64,000 bases of DNA from the NCBI GenBank assembly GCA_031551275.1, contig JAVBNX010000016.1:1-64000 (forward strand). Direction: 5' to 3'. The notes under the pieces were generated by a model that worked only from the letters and a program-made list of their open reading frames with translations, had not been told where the DNA came from and did not search any database. Below, piece by piece: positions 16,811 to 26,046 of the stretch. A program made the translations under genes and the position numbers. The stretch's first letter is position 1; the number at the start of each line of letters is the position of its first letter. The stretch is from JAVBMJ01 sp031551275 (lineage in GTDB: Bacteria; Bacteroidota; Bacteroidia; Bacteroidales; Rikenellaceae).

Positions 16811-17089
16811 ATGAACCCTACCGACATACCCGTACGACGCCCCACCCCGTGCTATGTCTACGTTACCCGCAGGGAAGCGGGTGCGCGGGCCGTCTACGAA
16901 ATAGGCTGCACGGTAGACGCGGCCGGCGGATCGCAGTCCGCCTCACGCGATCGGAGCGTCTACCTGCGTGAGTTCTCCGACCCGATCGACGCGCTGGGAC
17001 ACAAGCTGCTTCTGGAACAGCTCTCCGCCGCCTCGCTCCGCCGTTTCATCCGCACATACAATGTAAAACATAAAACCATTAAATTATGA
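16811..17089 (+). CDS. Small protein, possibly a degenerate GIY-YIG-like domain
   Basis: 92 residues from ATG 16811, chosen because a start at 16772 would precede the -7 box at 16779. The order C-Y-V-Y-V, then Y-E-I-G-C-T, then S-V-Y-L-R-E-F-S-D-P-I-D-A-L-G-H-K and L-S-A-A-S-L-R-R-F-I follows the strand-strand-helix pattern of GIY-YIG proteins. The GIY and YIG signature residues are not intact, so nuclease activity is doubtful. Its stop overlaps the start of the next gene (ATGA at 17086-17089), so translation of the two is probably coupled. Fold assignment is speculative. Confidence 0.5.
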   Translation: MNPTDIPVRRPTPCYVYVTRREAGARAVYEIGCTVDAAGGSQSASRDRSVYLREFSDPIDALGHKLLLEQLSAASLRRFIRTYNVKHKTIKL

Positions 17090-19041
17090 AAACGACCAAT
17101 TCACTTATCCTGGCAGCGTTGACGTTGCCTATGGCATTAATAACGTCCTGCGGCAAAGACGGTACGTCGTCCGAAACACCAAAGACGCCTGTGGCGACGA
17201 GCCGGTATCAAACTGTGCCATACGTCGGTACCAAGGCGGGCGACAAACTCGACAACCTTGTGTTTTCCGATTACGACGGCCAGTATAATTACTATTTCTT
17301 TGCGCTGGGCCATGTCAAAAGCGCGCCCCTCGCCTACCGTCCGGCGATCTACTACAACGGGGTAACTCCTATAACGGTGGGGTATTCGAGCAGCAATGTC
17401 ACCGAGCAGTCCATAAGCAACTCCGTAACGGAGGCCTTCGAGAACAGCGTTACCGAGAGCCAGTCGACCAACTGGGGCGATGAGATCGGCGTTGTGGCAG
17501 GAATAGAAACGACATTCAAGGTGCCGCTGACCTCGGAGATGAAAGTCAAAATAGAAACCTCGTACAAGAACGCGTGGGGCGGCTCCGAAAGCACCGATGT
17601 GACGCAGGCCCGCTCATTTTCGAACACATACGAAACGTCGAGTTCAAAGGCCAGCGAAATAAGGGACGAGATATCCGTTACCATCGGCACCAGCGGCGAA
17701 CCCGAGGGGTTGTACCGTTTTGCGCTCTTTACCACCACCGACGTCTATTTTGTGGTAATAACCGACAGGGCGAAAACCGAGGTTATTGAAGCAAAAATTG
17801 CGTTCTGCGCCCGTCCGACCCAATACTGGGAGCTGGATTACGACCCCGAAAGGGGCGGCTCGTTCGGGAAAACGGCTTCCGGGGCCCTGCTGCAAATTCC
17901 CGATCTGACGATAAGCGAACTTCCCGACATATTGGCCTGCGAGCACAACTGGGGCCAATGGATCCTTACCACACCGCCCACAGGCACCGCCAACGGCGAA
18001 GAAACCAGGACTTGCAGCATTTGCAATCGCACCGAAACCCGCGTGGTACAAGGCGGCACGGGGCTGTTCGACCTGTCGACCGGAACATGGGTAATCGGTA
18101 CCGGCAATGCCAGTTTCTCCAACAACATACTTACCGTCAACAACACCGCGAACTTCGCCGTTACGGGCACGGTAAACAAAGGACAGCGTATTTCCATTGT
18201 CGGCTCGGCAAAGCTTACCCTGCAAAACCTCTCCATCACGGGGCTTGGCTCCGGACTCTCCCCGTTAACGATCAGTTACCCCGCAACCAACGTGACGCTT
18301 GTCCTTGACGGAATTAACACATTGACGGCCGGAGCCGGCTGCGCAGGCATACAAACCTATACCAGTTCGACGCTTACCATAGAGGGTGGCGGCGAATTGA
18401 CGGTAACGGGCGGCGACGGCGGTGCGGGGATCGGCGGAGGACGCGGCAGCGACGGCGCCAACGGCGAAGACAGAACGCTCGAGGATCTCGGCGTCGGCGA
18501 AAACGGCGGCGCAGGCGGTGGTGCCTGCACAATTATTATCAACAGCGGTACAGTCAGGGCAACGTCGGGCACGGGCGCCGCGGCAATCGGCGGCGGCAGG
18601 GGCGGTAACGGCGGTAACGGCCTGGAGGGGCCTTATATTGTCAAGGGCGGCGACGGCGGACGAGGCGGTAATGGCGGCAATGGCGGCAATGTTACGATCA
18701 ACGGCGGGTCGGTAACGGCAATGGGCAACGGGTATGATATCGGCGGCGGCAATGGCGGCAAAGGAGGCAAGGGGGGCGACGCTAATCTCCAATTAATTAT
18801 GACGAAAGGCACCAGCGGTTCGGGCGGCAACGGCGGCAACGGCGGCAGGGGCGTCGCTGTTACCCTCAATGGCGGAACCCTCACAACCTCGCGCGGCGAC
18901 ACCTACCTGGCATATGGCGGCGCAGGCGGTGCCGGTGGCGCAGCCGGTGCACTTACTGGGAGCTACGCCGGTCTTGGCACGCGTGGTTCCGATGGTGCAA
19001 GCGGCAGCTCCGGCAACAAAGGCATTGTAACCAGGAACTAA
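17086..19041 (+). CDS. Lipoprotein with aerolysin-like N-terminal half and glycine-rich C-terminal half
   Basis: 651 residues. An SPII signal ends at I-T-S-C (residue 22). Residues about 45-250 contain long Ser/Thr-rich alternating stretches (QSISNSVTEAFENSVTES, then TDVTQARSFSNTYETSSS) around a short V-P-L-T-S-E-M segment. This is the look of the membrane-inserting strands of aerolysin/ETX-MTX2 pore formers. Residues 285-325 hold a C-E-H-N-W-G-x-W...C-S-I-C-N module known from surface proteins. From about 330 comes a beta-rich region, and from 430 to the end dense GGNGG and GGXGG runs with T-I/V-x-x-G-G strands between them. It is probably surface exposed. The pore-former idea is inference from pattern only; an adhesin or carbohydrate-binding role is the main alternative. 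Confidence 0.7.
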   Translation: MKTTNSLILAALTLPMALITSCGKDGTSSETPKTPVATSRYQTVPYVGTKAGDKLDNLVFSDYDGQYNYYFFALGHVKSAPLAYRPAIYYNGVTPITVGYSSSNVTEQSISNSVTEAFENSVTESQSTNWGDEIGVVAGIETTFKVPLTSEMKVKIETSYKNAWGGSESTDVTQARSFSNTYETSSSKASEIRDEISVTIGTSGEPEGLYRFALFTTTDVYFVVITDRAKTEVIEAKIAFCARPTQYWELDYDPERGGSFGKTASGALLQIPDLTISELPDILACEHNWGQWILTTPPTGTANGEETRTCSICNRTETRVVQGGTGLFDLSTGTWVIGTGNASFSNNILTVNNTANFAVTGTVNKGQRISIVGSAKLTLQNLSITGLGSGLSPLTISYPATNVTLVLDGINTLTAGAGCAGIQTYTSSTLTIEGGGELTVTGGDGGAGIGGGRGSDGANGEDRTLEDLGVGENGGAGGGACTIIINSGTVRATSGTGAAAIGGGRGGNGGNGLEGPYIVKGGDGGRGGNGGNGGNVTINGGSVTAMGNGYDIGGGNGGKGGKGGDANLQLIMTKGTSGSGGNGGNGGRGVAVTLNGGTLTTSRGDTYLAYGGAGGAGGAAGALTGSYAGLGTRGSDGASGSSGNKGIVTRN

Positions 19042-19083
19042 CAATATTTACGCCTGATCTTCATATCTTTTCAAACCAAACCC

Positions 19084-19653
19084 ATGAAAACGATCCGCTT
19101 TCTGACTCTGGCCCTCCTCGCGGCCGCCCTTTGCACCTCGTGCGGCAAAGGCGGAGAAGACGAGCCCACTCCCACCCTACCCCCACTCCGGAGACCACTA
19201 CCTACACGATCGCCCTGGCCGGCGACGGCGACGATCACACCATCAGCGGCGGGATCACAGGCGCTGCGCTGTACATCGGCTTCTTCGGCCATGTCGGCGA
19301 CGGCGGCAGCGTGAGCAACCTCACGATAGCGGCCGATGTCAGCAATACCATTGATGGCGGCAGCGGTTATACCGGCGGCGTGGCGGGGCTCGGCGGGGAT
19401 GAGGCTGCTTTTTGTAGGATTTCGGACTGCAAGGTCTTTGGCAACGTGACGGGAGGCGAATCCAACTCCTTGTCCCGTACAGGCGGCGTGGTAGGGTACG
19501 CTGCTTCTGCTGCGATTACAGGGAACGAGTTCCATGGCAGCGCAACGGGAGGTAAGTGCAAATCGTCATCCTACGCAGGCGGTGTGGTGGGTCATGCTTT
19601 TACTTCTTCCCGCAATTCGATTTCGGAGTGCGTAGTTACCGGCAGAGTAACTG
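19084..19653 (+). pseudogene. Frameshifted, truncated GLUG-type lipoprotein
   Basis: The start (MKTIRFLTLALLAAALCTSC, with a lipobox) closely resembles the upstream lipoprotein signal. The frame is lost in the C-rich tract near 19171-19177: one extra C there would restore a Pro-Thr repeat running into E-T-T-T-Y-T. The second frame encodes GLUG-like repeats (Y-T-G-G-V-A-G-L-G, R-T-G-G-V-V-G-Y-A, Y-A-G-G-V-V-G-H-A) until about 19650, where the sequence changes into the tail of a LuxR-type gene. Both the frameshift and the abrupt end argue for a dead gene. A sequencing error or slipped-strand switch in the C-tract could explain the frameshift but not the truncation. Confidence 0.65.
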
Positions 19654-19758
19654 GGCTTCGAGACCGTGCGCAGCTACTGCAAATACCTGCACCTGAAACT
19701 CGACGTGCGCAACACCGCCTCGCTGGTCCGCAAGGCGATCGAACAAAAACTGGTGTAA
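19654..19758 (+). pseudogene. 3' remnant of a LuxR/NarL-type response regulator gene
   Basis: In the frame of 19654 the sequence reads G-F-E-T-V-R-S-Y-C-K-Y-L-H-L-K-L-D-V-R-N-T-A-S-L-V-R-K-A-I-E and ends in TAA. This is the recognition helix and end of a GerE/LuxR DNA-binding domain. Nothing upstream supports a complete gene, so the remnant marks a deletion or recombination junction at about 19650. Confidence 0.7.
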
Positions 19759-19767
19759 GCGGGCGGC

Positions 19768-20874
19768 CTACCTCCGCAACTCTCCCCCACCCTTTACCCG
19801 CCGACGGTACTCGGCCGGGGTCATCCCGGTTACCGCGACGAAGTGCCTGAAGAAGGTGCTCCGCGAAGGGATTCCCGTCCGCTCGGGGATCTCGTCCAGC
19901 AGCATATCGTTGTTGGCCTCGATCAGCCTCATCGACTCGTTGATGCGCAGCGACCCGATCCAGGTCCGGAAATTCTGCCCGCAATGGGTGTTAATGTAGC
20001 GCGATAGATACTTCTGGTTGGTGTTCAACTCCTGCGCCAGCGCCTCCATGGTAATGTCGGGCCTGAGAAACCCTTTCCGGTCGACCCACTTGGCCACCGA
20101 AGCGCGGATATGCTCCTCGGGGCACTCCTTCCCGCTGCCGCTCTCGCCCCGCGGCGCGACGACCACCGGGGCGATGCGGCGGAACAGCGCGCTGTAATTA
20201 ATGAACTTTACCGCGAAGTAGACGTAGAACAACGTGTACGCGGCCATAAAAAAGACGTTCATAAAGGGATTCCCCACCAGCAGCCACACACCGACGGCCA
20301 GGCCTACCAGGGCAGCCGCGTAGAAGGAACTGCGGATCCAGAAGAGCCGCCTGTGCTCGTCGCCCGAGAAGAAGTTGTCGAACCGGCGCCGGTACCCGAT
20401 GTACTGGCCGATGAATTGGACCAGGCAATAGGCCAGTTGCAGGCCGTACAGCCCGAGCGTCAGGTAGAGCACGGGTTGGAAGAACCGCGGCACGCCGAAA
20501 AGGACCCCGAAAAGCACGCACGCCATCACGACGATCGGGACCACATTGCCCCACACCCTGCGCGGGGTAATGTATTGCATGTTGACCAGGGTGATGATCG
20601 AGAAGGTGAACAGCAGCGCCTGGAGCGAGGCGACGACCAGCGTGGCCGCCATCACGGCCTGCCCTTCCTGCGGACCGCCCTCCTTTTTAAAGGCTACCCA
20701 CAACCCGATCACGGCCAGGAAGATGTATGCCGCGGCGAGGAAACGCCGTGATATGCGGTAGTTTTTCAGCTCCGGTTCCCTCGGCACGGCGGCCGCCAAC
20801 AGGCAGATCCCCATAACGAGGATGGCCAGGGCCGAGAACAACGAAGCCGGCAGGTTCGGGGGAAAAGTCGGCAT
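19768..20874 (-). CDS. Polytopic membrane AraC-family regulator
   Basis: 368 residues. Residues 8-225 carry about six or seven hydrophobic segments (for example SALAILVMGICLLAAAV, YIFLAVIGLWVAF, VLYLTLGLYGLQLAYCLV). The C-terminal 105 residues form an AraC/XylS domain: T-M-E-A-L-A-Q-E-L-N-T-N-Q-K-Y-L-S-R-Y-I, then S-R-S-T-F-F-R-H-F and G-M-T-P-A-E-Y-R-R. This 7TM-plus-HTH layout is frequent in Bacteroidetes and suggests direct sensing in the inner membrane. It converges on the LuxR remnant with a 9-base gap. Target unknown. Confidence 0.85.
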   Translation of the reverse strand: MPTFPPNLPASLFSALAILVMGICLLAAAVPREPELKNYRISRRFLAAAYIFLAVIGLWVAFKKEGGPQEGQAVMAATLVVASLQALLFTFSIITLVNMQYITPRRVWGNVVPIVVMACVLFGVLFGVPRFFQPVLYLTLGLYGLQLAYCLVQFIGQYIGYRRRFDNFFSGDEHRRLFWIRSSFYAAALVGLAVGVWLLVGNPFMNVFFMAAYTLFYVYFAVKFINYSALFRRIAPVVVAPRGESGSGKECPEEHIRASVAKWVDRKGFLRPDITMEALAQELNTNQKYLSRYINTHCGQNFRTWIGSLRINESMRLIEANNDMLLDEIPERTGIPSRSTFFRHFVAVTGMTPAEYRRRVKGGGELRR

Positions 20875-20926
20875 GCTGCAAAGTATCTTGCCGTAAAGAT
20901 AATAAAGTTTTCGAAAAATACTAATA

Positions 20927-22201
20927 TCAATTCGTTACGGGACGGTACCCGACCAAAACTTTATCGATCCGCGCCCCGTCCATGTCGGCGACCTCCATGG
21001 TAAATCCGTGCCACAAAAGTTTTTCACCCTCCCTGGGGATATGCTCCAATTCATTGAGGATCAAACCGCCCAACGTATTGTGATCGTTGCCAGCATAGAG
21101 GTCTTCCCGGTCGAAGTACTCGAGAAACGTGTAGAACGAACACCTTCCGCTGACCAGCAACTTCCCGTCGTCGAGCGCGATAATATCGCTCTGCTCGCCC
21201 TGGTCGAGCACCTCGCCCACCAAAGCGTCCATCATATCGGTCAGGGTAACGATCCCCTGCACCTCCCCGAACTCGTCGACCACGAAGCTGTATTTGGCGT
21301 TGCTGCGCTGGAACGACTCCAAAGCCCCGTAAACGCTCTTGTTTTCCAGCACGAACCGTGCGGGACGCACCAGCGCGGAGAGCGCAAACCCCTCCTCGTC
21401 GATCCTGCCGAACAACTCCTGCAGGTAAACCACCCCGAGCAGGTCGCCGTGGCGTCCCGTGCGGACGGGATAAATATCGTGCATCCCCTCCATTACCTTT
21501 TTGCGGATATCGGCTATCCCGTCGCTTGTCTCCAGCCACACGAACTCGCTCCTGTGGGTCATGATCGAGGCCACGTCCCGGTCGCCCAGGCTGAACACAC
21601 GCCCCACGATATCGTGCTCGACCTCCTGCACCTCGCCCGCCTCGAGGCCCTCCTTGATCAGGGTCCTGATCTCCTCCTCGGTCACTTTTTCCTCGTCGTC
21701 TTTGACCCCCGAGGCTTTGAGCACCAGGGCCGTACTCTTGGACAACAGCCAAACCACCGGGGTCATCACCACCGACAACGCCCTCATCGGCCGGGCCACC
21801 GCCTTGGATATCCGCTCGGCCTGGGCCAGCCCGAGGCGCTTGGGCACCAGCTCGCCGAAGACGATGGTCAGGTAGGTAACCGCCAGCACGATCAGCGTCG
21901 TGGCGATCCCCAGCGAGTACGGCGCCAGTACGGGCCACCTTGCGATCACCCCGGCCAGGTCGTGTGCGAACGCCTCGCCCGAGTAGAGGCCGGTCAGGAT
22001 CCCGATCAACGTGATCCCGATCTGTATGGTGGATAAAAACCGGTTGGGCTCCTCGGCCAGGTCGAGCGCGGCTTTGGCCGACTTGCTGCCCTGTTTGAGG
22101 TCCGTTTCCAGCCGCGATTTGCGCGCGGAGACCATGGCGATCTCCGACATGGAGAACACGCCGTTCAGCACGATCAGCAACGCGATGATTAAAATTTCCA
22201 T
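20927..22201 (-). CDS. CNNM/CBS/CorC-type membrane transporter (hemolysin family)
   Basis: 424 residues with the standard order of the family: an N-terminal CNNM/DUF21 domain with four hydrophobic segments (residues 1-180; I-I-A-L-L-I-V-L-N-G-V-F-S-M-S-E at the start, V-F-G-E-L-V-P-K-R at the third), two CBS motifs (about 200-335; V-V-D-E-F-G-E-V-Q-G-I-V-T is typical), and a C-terminal CorC_HlyC domain (N-T-L-G-G-L-I-L-N-E-L). Relatives are implicated in Mg2+ or Co2+ efflux; the hemolysin name is historical. Single gene with its own -7 box at 22225-22232. Confidence 0.9.
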   Translation of the reverse strand: MEILIIALLIVLNGVFSMSEIAMVSARKSRLETDLKQGSKSAKAALDLAEEPNRFLSTIQIGITLIGILTGLYSGEAFAHDLAGVIARWPVLAPYSLGIATTLIVLAVTYLTIVFGELVPKRLGLAQAERISKAVARPMRALSVVMTPVVWLLSKSTALVLKASGVKDDEEKVTEEEIRTLIKEGLEAGEVQEVEHDIVGRVFSLGDRDVASIMTHRSEFVWLETSDGIADIRKKVMEGMHDIYPVRTGRHGDLLGVVYLQELFGRIDEEGFALSALVRPARFVLENKSVYGALESFQRSNAKYSFVVDEFGEVQGIVTLTDMMDALVGEVLDQGEQSDIIALDDGKLLVSGRCSFYTFLEYFDREDLYAGNDHNTLGGLILNELEHIPREGEKLLWHGFTMEVADMDGARIDKVLVGYRPVTN

Positions 22202-22224
22202 AAACGTCGGTAATGTTGACTTTG

Positions 22225-22232
22225 CAAATATA
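22225..22232 (-). promoter_or_regulatory. -7 box of the CNNM transporter gene
   Basis: TATATTTG on the minus strand, 23 bases before the start codon at 22201. No clear -33 box. Confidence 0.45.
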
Positions 22233-22302
22233 CGAATGAGTTCGCTCTCTTTCGCCCGGCAGCCGCCCCGGCGCGCGCCTTACCGTTAAGTTTACCTTAA
22301 CA

Positions 22303-24345
22303 TTACCGCCTGAATACCGGGACGATCCCGATAAACAGCCCGAAATTGCGTCCCGGCATGGAGCGCGACACGACCGATTCGTACTCCTCATTGAAAAGGT
22401 TGTTGACCGCCATTTTTAAGTTGATGGCCGCCCACTTCGGCGAAAACGTTTTCTCCAGCGAAACATCGCTCATAAAGTAGGGCGAAATTTTCCCCACCCG
22501 CGTATCCTCGTTGCTGGTCGTGGTGTAACGCTCGCTGTACCAATTCCATTTGTAGGCCAACTGCCAGCTCCGCCACGCGATCCGCCCCGTCACCGAAGAC
22601 GAATGCCGGGGAATATACGGCAGTTGCTTGCCCACCGACTCGTCGCCGCTCCCGTAGGAGTCGCCCTGGTTCAAAGCATAGGTCAGCGCGTAGTTGCCCG
22701 CCAGACCCAGCCGGGTGCGCGGCGCGAGCCTTACCGAGAGGTCGCCCTTCAACTCCGTCCCGTAGCTGTGCACCTCCTTGATATTGACCGGGGTCCAGTA
22801 CCCCATATCGGTGATCTGCCAAAGTATCCAGTCGTGGATGCGGGAGTCGAAGAAAGTCGCCTCGCCTTTCAACGCAAACCCCTCGCCCTTTTTGAGGGAG
22901 AACTCCGCCCCGGCGTCCCAGGTCACCCCGTACTCGCTTTTAAGGTCGGGGTTGCCCCCGGGCTGGAAGTAGAGGTCATTCAGGGTCGGGTAACGGTAGT
23001 TGCGCGCCACGGAGCCCTTCAGATAGACGCTCCCCTTTTTTGAAAGCAGCCACTCGGCGAACAGCGCCGGGATCAACGGCGTAACCTCGTGGCCATAAAG
23101 CTCTTCCCGCAAATTAAGCGCCAACCCGAGGCGCTCGACGGGCTTGTAGCGCGCCGAGACCAATGCCGCCGCCTGGAACCGCCCCTGGTCGTAGCCGAGT
23201 ATCTTCTCCCGCTCGGTCTCGGGGGCGTTGGGCTTGTTCAGGCTCCTGACCAGGTGCTGTGCGGCGTCGATCTTGCCCGATAACGTCCATTTGCGGTGGT
23301 AATACTCCACGCCGAAGTTGGCGAAGGCGGAGTTGACATAACTCTTGGAGCGGATCGCCTCGGCGTACTCCCCGTTGCCCAAACCGCGCAGCCAATGGTA
23401 GAACAGGTCGGTGTAGGTATAACCCGCCCTGGCCGAGTAGGAGGCCTTGCCCTCGATCCGGTCCCAACTCACCACGCCCCGGAAGGTCTTTTCGTACTGC
23501 CGGTTCTTCGAATCGTTCCCGTCGCGCCAGTCCACGTTGAGCATGGGCACGCCCCGGTCGGAGTCCATATACCACGCGCAGAGCGACCAGCGCGACCCCT
23601 TTTCCCCGGTGTAATAAACCTCCTGCATGAGGTGGAAATCCCGGAAATCGCCGTTCGTGTTGCGCTCCACGGGACGCTCGCGCCCCACGATATTATGGTC
23701 CCGGTCGTAAAGATAATTCCACTTGTATATATTGGTGTACTTGTAATCGTTCTTCGAGGTGGCATAACTCACACGCGTCGAGCTCTGCCAACGCTTGCCG
23801 CCCCAGGTTAGGCGCAGGTACTCGTCGTAAGTGCTGAAACTGCTTACCCCCTGGATAAACCGCAACCCGAACCCCTCTTCCCGCACCGGGGCCGTCCCCA
23901 GCGAGACCGCGCCCCCCAGCCCGCCGCCCGTGATCCCCACCGAGCTGGCCCCGTGGTAGAGCTTGGCGTTATCGATAAAGTAGGAGGGGATCGTCGAGAA
24001 ATCGACCATCCCCAGCATCGGCGAGTTGACCTGCATCCCGTTCCAACTCACCTGCGTATGCGACGGCGCCGTCCCCCGGAAGGATGCTGTGGCCTGCGTG
24101 GCGCGCCCGTAGGACTTGATGTAGATCGAGGTGCTCTGCGCCAGCACATCGGCCAGGCTGTGGGCCACGCTCTCCCTGAGTTGCAGGGTATCGACCACGC
24201 TCTTCTGAATGCCGATATCGGCCAGGGGCTTCTCGGCGCGGACCTCGACGGCGGAGATATCGTAGGTGCGCATCCCGTCGCCCTGCTCCCCGCGCGCGGA
24301 AAACACCGTGAAAACCAAAACCGCTATGACCCAAAATCCCCTCAC
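22303..24345 (-). CDS. TonB-dependent outer-membrane receptor, probably for cobalamin (BtuB-like)
   Basis: 680 residues with signal peptide. The plug domain (about 30-150) starts with a TonB-box-like region and shows S-I-Y-I-K-S-Y-G-R-A-T...F-R-G-T-A-P-S-H-T-Q-V-S-W-N-G and the V-G-I-T-G-G-G-L-G-G-A-V block. The rest is a 22-strand-type barrel ending in an aromatic-rich strand (N-L-F-N-E-E-Y-E-S-V...F-G-L-F-I-G-I). No N-terminal carboxypeptidase-like extension is present, unlike SusC receptors. It is the third gene of an operon preceded by a cobalamin riboswitch, so uptake of vitamin B12 or a corrinoid is the most likely task. It starts 3 bases after the PKD protein stop. Confidence 0.85.
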   Translation of the reverse strand: MRGFWVIAVLVFTVFSARGEQGDGMRTYDISAVEVRAEKPLADIGIQKSVVDTLQLRESVAHSLADVLAQSTSIYIKSYGRATQATASFRGTAPSHTQVSWNGMQVNSPMLGMVDFSTIPSYFIDNAKLYHGASSVGITGGGLGGAVSLGTAPVREEGFGLRFIQGVSSFSTYDEYLRLTWGGKRWQSSTRVSYATSKNDYKYTNIYKWNYLYDRDHNIVGRERPVERNTNGDFRDFHLMQEVYYTGEKGSRWSLCAWYMDSDRGVPMLNVDWRDGNDSKNRQYEKTFRGVVSWDRIEGKASYSARAGYTYTDLFYHWLRGLGNGEYAEAIRSKSYVNSAFANFGVEYYHRKWTLSGKIDAAQHLVRSLNKPNAPETEREKILGYDQGRFQAAALVSARYKPVERLGLALNLREELYGHEVTPLIPALFAEWLLSKKGSVYLKGSVARNYRYPTLNDLYFQPGGNPDLKSEYGVTWDAGAEFSLKKGEGFALKGEATFFDSRIHDWILWQITDMGYWTPVNIKEVHSYGTELKGDLSVRLAPRTRLGLAGNYALTYALNQGDSYGSGDESVGKQLPYIPRHSSSVTGRIAWRSWQLAYKWNWYSERYTTTSNEDTRVGKISPYFMSDVSLEKTFSPKWAAINLKMAVNNLFNEEYESVVSRSMPGRNFGLFIGIVPVFRR

Positions 24346-24348
24346 AAG

Positions 24349-26046
24349 CTACGGATTCTCATCGTAAAAGCCCAGCACCTCGGTCGAGTTCTCACCGATG
24401 ATAGGGGCCTGCGTGTTGGCCGCGCTTTGGACCTTGACAAAGTCGATGTACCGCAGGTTCGCGGGCGTGCCGTCGGGATAGACGGCGTTGGATATCTTGA
24501 AATAGACCTTGTTGGGCGCGGCGTCGGGGTTGTCGGCGTTTGAAAGCCTGTCCGTGCCCCAGTTGTCGGCGTAGCCCCAATCGTACGGGGCGTTGACCCA
24601 GAGGTTCTTCCCCGTATCGAACCGGGACTGCACCCCCAAAAGCGTCCCGTAAAGCGTATAACTGTTTTGGTCCGCCCACGCGGGGTAGTAGTAATCCTGT
24701 ATGTGGTGCGAGGGCATATAGTTCAACTTGCCGGTCCGCCCTTGGTTGTCGCACCATTGGACATTCATCTTCGCCCCCGCGGGCCGGAAGTAGGTAATTG
24801 CATAGTCTTGCACGCAGGAGGCGTATTCGCTCCCCTTGAGTTGGTACCACTCGTCGTCAGGCAGCCCGTTGCCGTTCACATCCTGCATTACCCAGACCAC
24901 TCCTGGCTCCGAGGACGTCGGGGTCTGGTTGCCCGTGACCGAAAAATCATACCCGCCCTTGTTCTCCACGCTGTGGTCGAAGCCCACGACGATATACCCC
25001 CCGAAACCTCCCAGCGAGACGTAGTTCGCCCCGTTATTGGCCAAATTGCTCTCCAAACGCCCCTGCGCATAGGCGACGGCCGCCGCCATGGTCGACTGCC
25101 CCGAGAATCCCGACGCGGATTCGTTGATAAACTGCCCCGGCGCGGGCAAATACTCGTAAACCCTGTCAAAATGCTTCTTACTGCCGCCCGACCGGATCCC
25201 CGCCTGCTCGCTGCCGTAGACCGTTACGCTCAGCGCAACCGAGGCCGTGCGCCCCGGCCCATCCGTAACAGTACAGGTCAAGGCATACGTTCCCGGGGTC
25301 GAACTGTTGAAAACATAATCCCGCGTCCGGGCCGCCGTTTCCCCGTCGAGCGTCCAAACAAACGCCGGATCGTCCGCATAGGACACCACAGGCCTCAAAT
25401 AAAGATCCCGCCCCGAAAAGACCGTCTTCGCTGTCGATAAAAAACTGACACTGAGTGAGAATTCATCGATTACCTCAACAGATACAGTAACTTGGTCGCT
25501 GCCATCCTCATTGGTAACCTCCAGCGTAATTTGATAGCTCCCCGGATCGGCTTTCTGAAAATCATAACTCTCCGTGGTCGCGACCGTCTCGCCCCCTTCG
25601 CTCCACACGAACTCCCCGCCGTTCAACACCTCGGGCTGCAAAGCGTAAGCCTCCCCCGCCAAAACCTTCAGCCCGCCGTCGGGAACCGCGAACGAGATCA
25701 CGGGCGGGGCCAGATCCGCCACATCGACCCTCAACTCCCGCTCATCCTCCCCCGCGGGAGTCGTGACGCGGAAAGTAATGTACAAAGCCCCCGCCGCATC
25801 CGCCGTATAGGTCAGCGCGGGCCCGCTCCCGATCACCCTGCCCCCGGTGGTCCAACGGTAAGAGGCCCCCTCATTGTTCTCCACGGTGGGACTGATGGTA
25901 AAGGGTTTGTCGATCTTGGCCTGGTAGACCCCCGTGCGGCTGTCGAGCGTAATGACCGGCTCGGGCAGGGCTTCGATAACCTCATTCTTGTTGCAGGAGA
26001 ACCCCGCAACGGCCACAAACAGAAGTATGTAAAATCTCGTCCTCAT
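24349..26046 (-). CDS. PKD-domain surface lipoprotein of the cobalamin-uptake operon
   Basis: 565 residues. The ATG at 26046 overlaps the stop of the propeller gene (ATGA) and directly precedes an SPII signal ending G-F-S-C (residue 17); an upstream ATG at 26055 is less likely. Three PKD/Ig-like domains follow (about 25-115, 115-205, 205-290), each ending in the usual T-x-x-V-T-N-E-D-G type strand. Residues 300-565 form a C-terminal domain of the cell-surface protein type (GFGGYIVVGFDHSVENKGG, then D-V-N-G-N-G-L-P-D-D-E-W). The riboswitch and BtuB-like receptor imply a role in capturing corrinoids on the cell surface, by analogy with BtuG/BtuH lipoproteins. I cannot tell whether it is a BtuH homologue. 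Confidence 0.8.
   Translation of the reverse strand: MRTRFYILLFVAVAGFSCNKNEVIEALPEPVITLDSRTGVYQAKIDKPFTISPTVENNEGASYRWTTGGRVIGSGPALTYTADAAGALYITFRVTTPAGEDERELRVDVADLAPPVISFAVPDGGLKVLAGEAYALQPEVLNGGEFVWSEGGETVATTESYDFQKADPGSYQITLEVTNEDGSDQVTVSVEVIDEFSLSVSFLSTAKTVFSGRDLYLRPVVSYADDPAFVWTLDGETAARTRDYVFNSSTPGTYALTCTVTDGPGRTASVALSVTVYGSEQAGIRSGGSKKHFDRVYEYLPAPGQFINESASGFSGQSTMAAAVAYAQGRLESNLANNGANYVSLGGFGGYIVVGFDHSVENKGGYDFSVTGNQTPTSSEPGVVWVMQDVNGNGLPDDEWYQLKGSEYASCVQDYAITYFRPAGAKMNVQWCDNQGRTGKLNYMPSHHIQDYYYPAWADQNSYTLYGTLLGVQSRFDTGKNLWVNAPYDWGYADNWGTDRLSNADNPDAAPNKVYFKISNAVYPDGTPANLRYIDFVKVQSAANTQAPIIGENSTEVLGFYDENP

Noticed and set aside
18400..19020. GGCGGCAACGGC-type runs as a CRISPR or tandem array
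   Set aside because: Irregular spacing and in-frame coding for GGNGG; it is part of the lipoprotein gene.
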